Below, piece after piece: positions 8,189 to 15,604 of a DNA stretch of 64,000 nt. The notes under the pieces were generated by a model. It made no database searches, was not told the DNA's origin, and saw nothing but the letters and a program-made list of their open reading frames with translations. A program made the translations under genes and the position numbers. The DNA is from Bifidobacterium thermophilum DSM 20210 (GTDB taxonomy: Bacteria > Actinomycetota > Actinomycetes > Actinomycetales > Bifidobacteriaceae): the NCBI GenBank assembly GCA_000771265.1, contig JDUB01000002.1, positions 1 to 64,000 of the forward strand, written 5' to 3'. The first letter of the stretch is position 1, and the number at the start of each line of letters is the position of its first letter.

Positions 8189-10699
8189 ATGAAAGAGTCA
8201 GTGTTGTGGCGTCGTCTTGATCGCGCGGTGGGTATGCGGCTGCGTGCACGCTACAAGAACAAGGAGTCGGGCGTCGCTATGGTGATGGCGCTCATGTTCA
8301 TCCTCGTGGTGTTGCTCACCTCGACACTGCTGCTGGGCATTCTGCTGTCCCAGGCGTTGCCATACCGTAACAACTCGCGCAATGCTCAGGGCAAGGTGGC
8401 TGCTGAGGCTGGATTGCAGGCAGGCCTGAGCTTCCTGCGCACGACGGAAAGCTATTACGAAACGGGCAACTATGACAAGCTGATGCCCGCCACGACGGCT
8501 GACCCAAGCAAGACGTCGCTTGACGAGACGTATGCTGTTGAGACTGCTACCGCATCAAGTTCCGCCACCGGAACCGCGAAGGTTGTGACCCTGAATTATG
8601 TTCCGGTCAACGATACGACCTCCGGTACTACGGCTGTTTCGACATCCAGCTCGACGCATGACCAGAAGCTCTCGTACCGTATTCAGATTGGATACTACGA
8701 CGGCGATCCTAATGCTGGTGGCAAGCTTGTTACCGATACGACCAAACTTTCCACTGTTAAGTATGCGGTAGTAGTTTCATATGGGTACGTCAACCGTTAT
8801 CCCGACGGCAGAGCTGCTGGTACGGAGAACGACCCCGTTCGTACAGCAGCCGCATTGTATAAGTTTGGCCAGGCCAAAGAAAATAACGGTGGAGGAGGCG
8901 GCGGCGGCTCGCCGATGCGTAACAAACCAATGGAGGACAATGGCTCTCCTTGGATTGTCGTGTCTTCATACAAGCGTGATGCAAATGGAGATCTTGACGA
9001 GATTGTTTCTGAAAACAATGTGAACGATAATGGTTTGCTCTGGGGTGACCATCTGAAGAAAGCCGTGCCCGACCCACGTAATGATTTGTGTTTTGTGGCT
9101 ACGACTGACGCTAAGGGCAATATTGATCCGAACAAGTCGGCTATCGACGGCTCCGCTGTCCGTGTGTTCCGTAAAGCTGTGCAGGTCGGTTCGACCAACA
9201 CGTTTAAGTATTCGGATTATTGCAAGAAGAACGGTGCATACAGGCGTCTCAACCAATGGGTGTACGGAAAGGATGACAGCATTCGGCTTGCATCTGACAA
9301 GAGTCTGTGCATGACCGGTGTTGATATTACCCACCGTTCCGTAAAAGGTGGAATAGGCAAAGATGGTGTCATCAGGCTCACTACGTGTGGCAGTTCGTAT
9401 TCTCCTGCTGTAAGCGACGGAAAGATAGTTCCGGGCGTTGGCAATACATGGGATGATCAAGGATACGATACTTCTGCGGAGCTTGCTGACGCGAACAGTC
9501 TCCTGAATAAATACCAAAAATGGGGATTCTATTACGGGTTTGTAAACGCAGGATACGTGAACTTCCCGAAGAATGGATCAGCAAATCAGAACGAACCTCA
9601 GTATTCTGTTGGCCCAATTCGAGGTAGTGGTAGCGATTATCAGCATACGTTGTTCCAAACCATGTATGCCCAGCGTATCGCTAGTGCTGATATAACTCCG
9701 AACGCCAAGTGGGGCCAATGCGATGCCGATGTGTCCAGCACGCAGTATGGTGACAATTCCATTGGCGGCAACGCATGCTTCTTGGCATCTTCACAATGGG
9801 TTGAGAGCTTCCCCGACAAGGGCAGTAAGGTCGGCATGACTTTTGCGGAAAGCCTCGGCGCTGGTGGAGAGTCAGGATGGAACACGAACCAGATTGTCTC
9901 AAATTCAGGTGCCTGCATGCAGGCGTGGAACAACGGCACTGAAGTAGGGACAAAGCAATGCAACGTCAATGCTGCGCCATCATACTCATATTGTTATGGA
10001 ACGCTCATGAACGGTACCGGTAATCTAGGTTCCGACGGTCAAGGCTCCTGGACGTACCCGTGCCCTGTCGCTAGTACAGGTACAAATTGGAAGGTTGACT
10101 CGATTTGGTACGATAGAGGGCAGGATGCTACATCGACATCGGTCGGCCGGAAACTTACAACCATCGTGTCATATTGGGCGCAGAGCGGGTACCGGCCATA
10201 TAGCAACGGCGATCTGAAAGTCAAATGCTACTACGTGAACAGTGCGACAGTCGGGGAGGTATTGCGCAACAAGGAAGGCGCCTGCCCGCTCGACATATCG
10301 AACACCAACACTTTCTATCGCTATGAATATGTTGGAAAAGACAGCATCTTCAATTATAAGTTCGTGCTTGCCTCGACGGCCGATACATCGACTCCGTTGT
10401 GCCTGACGGAGATGACCAACGGCATTGAAGGATACACGTACATAAATGAGCCCGGGACAACTGGACTTGCCAATGATTACTTTAATCATCTTGGACGGTA
10501 TACACCTATGGTCGTGCTCCAGAAGTGTACGAAGAGCTCAACGAATGCCTTGGGCGAGACGTTATATCCTCAGCAGTGGAATGGACCAATAGTAGTTCCT
10601 ACGCATGGTCTGGTTACTGCGTCATACACCCCCGAGGTGAAAGCCTCCATCAGCTACGCATCCAGCAAGTATGTGGACGCTGCGAACTGGAAGTGGTGA
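8189..10699 (+). CDS. Large pilin-like surface protein with ricin-type lectin-like motifs (candidate pilus-tip adhesin)
   Basis: 836 residues. A basic N-terminus leads into one hydrophobic helix (about residues 30-55, GVAMVMALMFILVVLLTSTLLLGILLS) that resembles PilX-type proteins. About 180 residues of Ser/Thr-rich domain follow, then a GGGGGGG linker near residue 235 and a ~590-residue Cys-rich C-terminal part. In that part three segments look like ricin-B/beta-trefoil repeats. The first has LCMTG ... IRLTTC ... YQKW (about 375-445), the second has ACMQAW ... KQC (about 575-590), the third has LCLTEM ... VVLQKC ... PQQW (about 736-795). A lectin at the pilus tip would bind glycans; this is inferred from short motifs. 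Base composition of the C-terminal part is visibly lower in GC than the neighbours, which may reflect transfer or fast evolution. Confidence 0.7.
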   Translation: MKESVLWRRLDRAVGMRLRARYKNKESGVAMVMALMFILVVLLTSTLLLGILLSQALPYRNNSRNAQGKVAAEAGLQAGLSFLRTTESYYETGNYDKLMPATTADPSKTSLDETYAVETATASSSATGTAKVVTLNYVPVNDTTSGTTAVSTSSSTHDQKLSYRIQIGYYDGDPNAGGKLVTDTTKLSTVKYAVVVSYGYVNRYPDGRAAGTENDPVRTAAALYKFGQAKENNGGGGGGGSPMRNKPMEDNGSPWIVVSSYKRDANGDLDEIVSENNVNDNGLLWGDHLKKAVPDPRNDLCFVATTDAKGNIDPNKSAIDGSAVRVFRKAVQVGSTNTFKYSDYCKKNGAYRRLNQWVYGKDDSIRLASDKSLCMTGVDITHRSVKGGIGKDGVIRLTTCGSSYSPAVSDGKIVPGVGNTWDDQGYDTSAELADANSLLNKYQKWGFYYGFVNAGYVNFPKNGSANQNEPQYSVGPIRGSGSDYQHTLFQTMYAQRIASADITPNAKWGQCDADVSSTQYGDNSIGGNACFLASSQWVESFPDKGSKVGMTFAESLGAGGESGWNTNQIVSNSGACMQAWNNGTEVGTKQCNVNAAPSYSYCYGTLMNGTGNLGSDGQGSWTYPCPVASTGTNWKVDSIWYDRGQDATSTSVGRKLTTIVSYWAQSGYRPYSNGDLKVKCYYVNSATVGEVLRNKEGACPLDISNTNTFYRYEYVGKDSIFNYKFVLASTADTSTPLCLTEMTNGIEGYTYINEPGTTGLANDYFNHLGRYTPMVVLQKCTKSSTNALGETLYPQQWNGPIVVPTHGLVTASYTPEVKASISYASSKYVDAANWKW

Positions 10700-10705
10700 T
10701 CGGTA

Positions 10706-11596
10706 GTGTTGACTTCCTCCATCGTTGCCGCCGGTGATGTTCTGGTCGGCTATGGTGTCCCGCATCTGGACACGAGCGCGTACGGCGACGGTGTCACCAC
10801 CGTGGTGCTGGCAGTCGTCGCGTTCGTGATCGGGTGCTTTATCGGTTCGTTCCTCAACGTGGTCATCTGGCGCGTGCCCAACGGCATCAGCCTGGTCAAC
10901 CCGAAGCGGAGCTTCTGCCCCAACTGCAAGTCCCCGATTCGTTGGCACGACAACATCCCCGTCATCTCGTACTTGGTGCTGCACGGCAAATGCCGCGACT
11001 GCCACGAGCCGATCTCCGGGCGATACCCGCTGGTCGAGCTGCTCGGCGGGTTCATGACCCTGCTCGCCGTACTCGGCCCGGCCCTCCACCTGTACCCGGT
11101 GTGGCTGCTCCCGGTCACCATCTACTTCGCATGGCTGAGCATCGTCATCGCGTTCATCGATATCGACGTGCAACTCATCCTCGATATCATGACGTACCCG
11201 TCCATGCTGCTCATACTCGCCCTGCTCGCCCTCGCCTCATGGGGGACCGGCTCATGGACGCCACTGTTGCGTGCCGTCATCTGCGCGGTCGCCCTCGCCG
11301 CCTTCTACGTGTTGCTCGGCTTCATCTGGCCGAACGGCATGGGGCTGGGCGACGCGAAACTCGCCGTCATCGTCGGGCTCATCCTCGGGTGGCTCGGCTT
11401 GAGGCAGCTCATCGTAGGGGCGTTCGCAGCGTTCATCGTCGGGGGAGCGTTCGCGCTCATCCAGGTGGCGCGCAAACGCATCAACATGAAAGGCGGAGTC
11501 CCGTTCGGGCCGTACATGCTCATCGGAGCGTGGATCGGCATCTACGTCGGCGCGCCAATCGCCAACTGGTACCTAACGATTTGCGGGCTTAACTAG
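10706..11596 (+). CDS. pilD: Prepilin peptidase (leader peptidase/N-methyltransferase)
   Basis: 296 residues from GTG, 6 nt after the previous stop. Integral membrane aspartic protease that cleaves the Gly|Phe bond of prepilins and N-methylates them. An N-terminal DiS_P_DiS domain shows the zinc tetracysteine CPNC ... CRDC. The two active-site aspartates are in FIDIDVQLILD and in GLGDAKLAVIVG. About seven or eight hydrophobic helices are visible. It sits in the operon with its four apparent substrates. Confidence 0.95.
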   Translation: MLTSSIVAAGDVLVGYGVPHLDTSAYGDGVTTVVLAVVAFVIGCFIGSFLNVVIWRVPNGISLVNPKRSFCPNCKSPIRWHDNIPVISYLVLHGKCRDCHEPISGRYPLVELLGGFMTLLAVLGPALHLYPVWLLPVTIYFAWLSIVIAFIDIDVQLILDIMTYPSMLLILALLALASWGTGSWTPLLRAVICAVALAAFYVLLGFIWPNGMGLGDAKLAVIVGLILGWLGLRQLIVGAFAAFIVGGAFALIQVARKRINMKGGVPFGPYMLIGAWIGIYVGAPIANWYLTICGLN

Positions 11597-11629
11597 TCCA
11601 CAGGAAAGAGAAAGGAAAAGGAGGAAGCC

Positions 11630-12673
11630 ATGAAGCCAATCACGACACTGTCGCTGTCGAACGACGCGATTCGCGCGGCCGTCATCGCCAATCCCTACAC
11701 GGAACGGCCGCAGATACTGCAATACCGCACGGTCGGCCTGCCGACCGGCGCGGTCGTTGACGGTGAGGTCGTCGACCCGCAGACCATGACCGGCCTGCTC
11801 AGGGGACTTATCAAGAACGCGAAATTCCCCAAGGATCTCGCGCTCGTCTACACCAGCCGTCGCGTGGTCTACAGGGAAATGACCTTCCCGGAAATGCCGC
11901 TCGCTGAACTGCACGACACTCTGCCGTTCCAGGTCAAGAACTACATCGCGCTGCCGGTTGACGATTCCATCATCGATTTCGTGCCGCTCACCCGTGAAGA
12001 GCAGGCGCAAGGCGCCGTGCTCCACGGCATGGTTGTGGCGACCTTGCGCACCGGCGTCGAGAAGACCACCACGGCGATTCAGAACGCCGGATTCGCTGTG
12101 CGGTCCGTGGATGTCAGCGCGTTCTCGCTGGCACGCGTCTTCCGCGACCAATCACGCGACAAGGCCATCGCCGTTGTCAACGTCGGCTCCAACAGCACCG
12201 ATGTCATCATTCTCTCGCAAGGGCACCCGGTCGCGCTGCGAGCCGTACCGTCCGGTGCAGACGATATCACCCAGGCTGTTGCCAAGGCACTCGACATCCC
12301 GTTCGATGGCGCACTCGAAATCAAGAACCGCATCGGCCTTCAGAACGTCGTTGGCGACGAACGACTCGAAAAAGCCGAGGAAATCATCCGCGACACCACA
12401 GCGCAGCTGATTGTCGGTATTCGTAACACCCTGAACGTGTACAACACCGACCACCCGGCAATGGTGGCCGACGATATCGTCCTGGTCGGAGCGGGCTCCA
12501 TGCTAGCCGGCTTCCCGCCCGTGCTCGCCAGCTCCACCAACAAGACCGTCACCATCGGCGACCCCTTCACCCACTTCATCGTCGGAGAGGACGCCAAGCG
12601 GCAGAACATCAACGTCCACGGACCCGAATATGCGGCGGTCCTCGGGCTTGCACTAGGAAAGAGGCCACGATGA
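11630..12673 (+). CDS. pilM: Type IV pilus assembly protein PilM (actin-like)
   Basis: 347 residues. Cytoplasmic actin-fold ATPase-like protein that docks to the N-terminus of PilN and links it to the ATPase/platform. Family features are an N-terminal phosphate-1-like loop (LSLSNDAIRAA), EMTFPEMPLAELHDTLPFQVKNY, AIAVVNVGSNSTDVIIL (phosphate-2-like) and DDIVLVGAGSML near the C-terminus. It has an AGGAGG site upstream and overlaps pilN by 4 nt (ATGA), so the two are coupled. Confidence 0.9.
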   Translation: MKPITTLSLSNDAIRAAVIANPYTERPQILQYRTVGLPTGAVVDGEVVDPQTMTGLLRGLIKNAKFPKDLALVYTSRRVVYREMTFPEMPLAELHDTLPFQVKNYIALPVDDSIIDFVPLTREEQAQGAVLHGMVVATLRTGVEKTTTAIQNAGFAVRSVDVSAFSLARVFRDQSRDKAIAVVNVGSNSTDVIILSQGHPVALRAVPSGADDITQAVAKALDIPFDGALEIKNRIGLQNVVGDERLEKAEEIIRDTTAQLIVGIRNTLNVYNTDHPAMVADDIVLVGAGSMLAGFPPVLASSTNKTVTIGDPFTHFIVGEDAKRQNINVHGPEYAAVLGLALGKRPR

Positions 12674-13605
12674 GCGCATTCAGCAAAGGTAGCCACAGCG
12701 GCAAAGGCGAAAAGTCCGCGCCGCGCCGCCAAGACAAGAACAATGACCAGAAGGATGGCAAGAAGGCCAAGGGGAGCATCCTCAACGCCGACCTGTCCAG
12801 CCTCGGCAAGTCCAAGAAGACCGGCAAGCTTACCCCGCCCGACCAGTGGAGTCTGAGCGTCGACCTCCTGCCGAAGTCGGTTGCGGCCATCAACAAGGAC
12901 CGCCAGATCGCTAAGATCATGGGCTTCGTGACCGTCGGCGTGCTGGTGCTGTGCTTCATCGCGGGACTTGTTGCCAACCAGTTCGTTGTCGCGGCACGTG
13001 GCGCAACCGACGACGCACGGCTCCAGCAGACCACCCTGACCACTCGCAAGGCGGAATTCAAGGAAATCCAGGACGTGCTCGTCACCTCCTACGACATCAA
13101 CGTGGCGCGCGTCGCTGCGCTGTACGGCGAAGTCAACTGGCTCGCAGTCACCGATCAGCTCAACTCGTCCCTGCCTGAAGGCGCCAAGTATACGAGCCTC
13201 CAGCTGACCGAATACCAGCCGGGCGGCGGAACCTCGGGATCTTCAAGCACGTCTTCTGATGCGAGCGTGTGGGGCGGTAACGGCGTGATTCAGGTCAGCT
13301 TCACCGTCTCCTCGCCGAACTTCATTTCCGCGCAGCAGTTCATCAACAACTTCGCGGGCGTCAACGGTTTCGTCACCGGAGACCTGAGCTCCGTGACCGG
13401 CGGACAGGACAGCGGCTACACCTACACCGGAACCATCGCACTGAAGCTCGACGGCAACACCACCGAACGCAGCGACAACTCCGGCGGTACCTCCAAGACT
13501 CTGCGCGGCATGGTCACCACGCTGCGTAACCAGCTGAGCGCAGCGGCCGACGGCAGCGGATCGTCAAGCAGCAGCTCTAGCTCGTCCAGCAGCTCGAGCA
13601 ACTAA
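12670..13605 (+). CDS. pilN: PilN-like type IV pilus assembly protein with poly-Ser tail
   Basis: 311 residues. The N-terminal cytoplasmic tail is ~90 residues, Lys/Ser-rich and longer than usual for PilN; it carries LSVDLLPKSVAAINKDR, where PilN proteins normally have the INLLP-type PilM-binding motif. One membrane helix follows (GFVTVGVLVLCFIAGLVANQF, ~100-120), then a coiled region and a fimbrial-assembly-type periplasm-facing domain. The C-terminus ends in an uninterrupted serine tract of 14 residues. ATGA overlap with pilM and 21 bp to pilO give the usual M-N-O order. Confidence 0.85.
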   Translation: MSAFSKGSHSGKGEKSAPRRQDKNNDQKDGKKAKGSILNADLSSLGKSKKTGKLTPPDQWSLSVDLLPKSVAAINKDRQIAKIMGFVTVGVLVLCFIAGLVANQFVVAARGATDDARLQQTTLTTRKAEFKEIQDVLVTSYDINVARVAALYGEVNWLAVTDQLNSSLPEGAKYTSLQLTEYQPGGGTSGSSSTSSDASVWGGNGVIQVSFTVSSPNFISAQQFINNFAGVNGFVTGDLSSVTGGQDSGYTYTGTIALKLDGNTTERSDNSGGTSKTLRGMVTTLRNQLSAAADGSGSSSSSSSSSSSSSN

Positions 13606-13626
13606 CGCAACACCAAGGAGATAACG

Positions 13627-14265
13627 ATGAATTTCAACAAGCACAAGGCGATATGGATCGGCCTGATCGTCCTCATCGTGATCATGCTCGGTGTCACCTG
13701 GTCGTCTGTAATCATGCCGGCAACGCAGAAGGTCAGCGCCGCGAATGCGGAAACCGCGCAAATCCAGAAGCAGAACGACAAGCTGCAGAAGGACATCGAC
13801 CTGCTGAACATGGCAAGCGCCAACACCACGCTGTACAAGAACCGTCTCGCTGAGCTCCAGCGCGGCATTCCGACCAGCTACGACCAGTCGGCGTTCATCG
13901 CCTCGCTCGACGGCGCGGCAACCAACTCCGGAACCACCATCCAGAGCGTGAGCTTCGGAACCGCAGCCGCGGCCACTTTGCCGAGTGACGCGTCCTCGCA
14001 GATCAGTGCGAAGAAAGTTGTCGCCGTGCCGGTTACCATCAGTGCGCAAGGCGGGTATGACGCGCTGCGCAACTTTGTCGACCAGGTGCAGCGCATCGAC
14101 CGCATCGCAGTGCCGACCAGCGTGAGTTACTCGGTCGCCGATGACGACTCGCAGAGCACCGTGACCATCAACAGCAACATCCTCGCGATTCTCAACTCCG
14201 GGTCCACCCAGACCAACGCGTCCTCCGACGCGATCGAGAACGCGACGTCTGGCGTGTCCAAGTAA
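13627..14265 (+). CDS. pilO: PilO-like type IV pilus assembly protein
   Basis: 212 residues with AAGGAG upstream. Short N-terminal tail, one membrane helix (IWIGLIVLIVIMLGVTWSSV, residues 10-30), a coiled coil rich in Gln/Lys/Asn (about 35-75) and a ferredoxin-like soluble domain. PilO dimerises with PilN. No pilP or secretin follows, as expected for a monoderm cell. It is the last gene of the operon and is followed by a strong terminator. Confidence 0.85.
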   Translation: MNFNKHKAIWIGLIVLIVIMLGVTWSSVIMPATQKVSAANAETAQIQKQNDKLQKDIDLLNMASANTTLYKNRLAELQRGIPTSYDQSAFIASLDGAATNSGTTIQSVSFGTAAAATLPSDASSQISAKKVVAVPVTISAQGGYDALRNFVDQVQRIDRIAVPTSVSYSVADDDSQSTVTINSNILAILNSGSTQTNASSDAIENATSGVSK

Positions 14266-14353
14266 GCGCTGCCGGAGTAGTGCTGCGGAAGTGGTGCTGC
14301 AGGGCGTCTAAGCCGAGAGCGGCTGCCAGATGGTGTAGCTGTTGGCTCTGAGC

Positions 14354-14435
14354 TGACTTGGTCGGTTGAACTGGCTGGTTGAGCTGGTTTGACTGACTTG
14401 GCTGGCTTGACCGACTTGGCCGACTTGGCTGGTTA
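14354..14435. repeat. Degenerate 9-bp tandem repeat
   Basis: Nine-base units such as GCTGGTTGA, ACTGACTTG, GCTGGCTTG, ACCGACTTG and GCCGACTTG run head to tail for about nine copies in the 3' untranslated region of pilO. It is probably a slipped-strand minisatellite. No coding role is seen. Confidence 0.7.
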
Positions 14436-14462
14436 CACCGCCCGGTTTGATTGCTCTGTGAA

Positions 14463-14505
14463 CGAGGCGGGCGGGAACCTATTGAGTGGGTTCCCGCCCG
14501 CCTCG
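14463..14505 (+). terminator. Strong terminator of the pilus operon
   Basis: A perfect 17-bp stem (CGAGGCGGGCGGGAACC and its complement) with a 9-nt loop, about 200 bp after pilO. Only a weak T-rich tail (TGTATTTC) follows. Confidence 0.8.
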
Positions 14506-14579
14506 CTGTATTTCTGGTGGTGACTGAATCCCGCCCCCAATGGCTTGCGGCAACGCGCTGACTGCACGCGATGCCGCAC

Positions 14580-15110
14580 TTGTGAGCGGATCATCACACG
14601 GTGGCGGTCCTATCCGTCCTGATGGTTGTTTCTTGCTGTTCCGGTTGCCAGTGTGTGAGCCAATCCTCACACAGTGCCGGTTCTGACGACTCGATTAGGC
14701 GTTTCCATGTTGGCGCGGGGTGAGTGTGTGAGCCAATCCTCACATGGTGGCGGTGTCGTAAGTTGTGATGGTCGTTTTCTAGTCGGTTAGAGGTCGGTGT
14801 GTGAGTCAATCCTCACACAGTCACCCATAGGTGATGCCGCCACCGCAATCCCAACCACCCGAACCGCCACCGTGCGAGCCAATCCTCACACAATGACCAC
14901 CGAGCACTTCCAAATCAGCCAATCCCATCAACCCAACCGGCACTGTGTGAGCCAATCCTCACACAACCACGGCAGAGTCGCGCCGAACCGGCAAAACCCA
15001 CCCTCCAGACCGTCACCGTGTGAGCGAATCCTCACACGATGACGGTTCCGTCGATGATTCTGGTCGTCGGTGTGCCGGTGAGGGGTGAGTGTGTGAGCGG
15101 ATTCTCACAC
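14580..15110. repeat. Array A: eight 20-bp dyads at exactly 73-bp spacing
   Basis: Dyads of 7-6-7 form start at 14580, 14653, 14726, 14799, 14872, 14945, 15018 and 15091; all seven steps are 73 bp. The commonest copy is GTGTGAGCCAATCCTCACAC. The six central bases vary (CCAATC, TCAATC, CGAATC, CGGATT, CGGATC) while the arms are nearly constant; the first copy is degenerate. The 53-bp spacers are mutually related at their ends: a RRTGRCGGT-like start in spacers 1, 2, 3, 7 and 8. The same motif appears as its reverse complement at the other end of spacers 4, 5 and 6. No open frame crosses the array convincingly. It fills most of the pilO-glyS gap. Confidence 0.95.
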
Positions 15111-15202
15111 GCTGGCGGCCTTGTCAGACCTCATGGTCGTCAGCGTGCTGGTGAGGGTAGGCGTGTGGTGCCTGAGCCATTGTTCCGGTCTCCTCACAAA
15201 TC

Positions 15203-15516
15203 TCGTATGCCGTGACAAACGCTGTTAATCAAATCTCGCCGGAACGCGGCCGCGCCCGGCAGTATTCCGTGGTTTGCGCATGCCCGGACATATACAAACC
15301 GGCATTACTACTCCCGGGTGGATTGGAACGTCTGGTGTCTGTCGTGTGCCGTATGTCAAGGCATGCGCAATCCGGTATTACGGCCTCCGGATTGTGCGGT
15401 CTGTTTCCTCTCAGGTGAGCTGCGTATGTCGGGGCATGCGCAAGTCGGCGTTCTGTTTCCTGAGTAGGGCGGGACGTCTCCTGCCCGATGGGCGGTATGT
15501 GAGTCAATCCTCACAC
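15203..15516. repeat. Array B: second dyad type at 73-bp spacing, ending with an array-A dyad before glyS
   Basis: A different 7-6-7 dyad starts at 15276 (GCGCATG, arm, then CATATAC), 15349 (CCGTATG ... CATGCGC) and 15422 (GCGTATG TCGGGG CATGCGC). The steps are 73 and 73. A degenerate copy (TCGTATG CCGTGA CAAACGC) fits 73 bp earlier at 15203. The next dyad, 75 bp on at 15497-15516, is of array-A type (ATGTGAGTCAATCCTCACAC) and lies 88 bp before the glyS start. The downstream flanks share a CCGGYATTAC-like block, so these are diverged tandem units. Between arrays A and B the repeat is disrupted (15111-15202), though GTGTG, TGAGCCA and CCTCACA fragments remain. Confidence 0.8.
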
Positions 15517-15604
15517 GGCGCCCGGCACCGGCTTCGTGTCAGAACGTATCGGTAAGCTTGACTTCCGTCATACGTCCCAAAACCGTCAAACCAGAAGGTG
15601 CATT

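Noticed and set aside
14580-15110. Tandem tRNA genes suggested by the ~73-bp unit
   Set aside because: No cloverleaf, anticodon arm or T-loop (GTTCGAATC-type) sequence could be placed in any unit.
14580-15110. CRP/GlxR-type sites (TGTGA-N6-TCACA) or lac-operator-like sites
   Set aside because: The half sites are separated by 8 bases, not 6. The TTGTGAGCGGAT match to the lac operator in the first copy is a coincidence confined to one degenerate dyad.
14580-15110. Simple invertible segment (invertase shufflon)
   Set aside because: Inner dyads would be flipped together with the spacers, but they keep the same orientation; no invertase gene is present in the window.
14580-15516. CRISPR array
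   Set aside because: Repeats are 20 bp and spacers 53 bp, spacers are related to each other, one period holds for different repeat sequences, and there are no cas genes.
15536-15604. Upstream extension of glyS to an ATG at 15536
   Set aside because: The added 23 residues are not part of the family; GTG 15605 with a ribosome site begins the conserved N-terminus.
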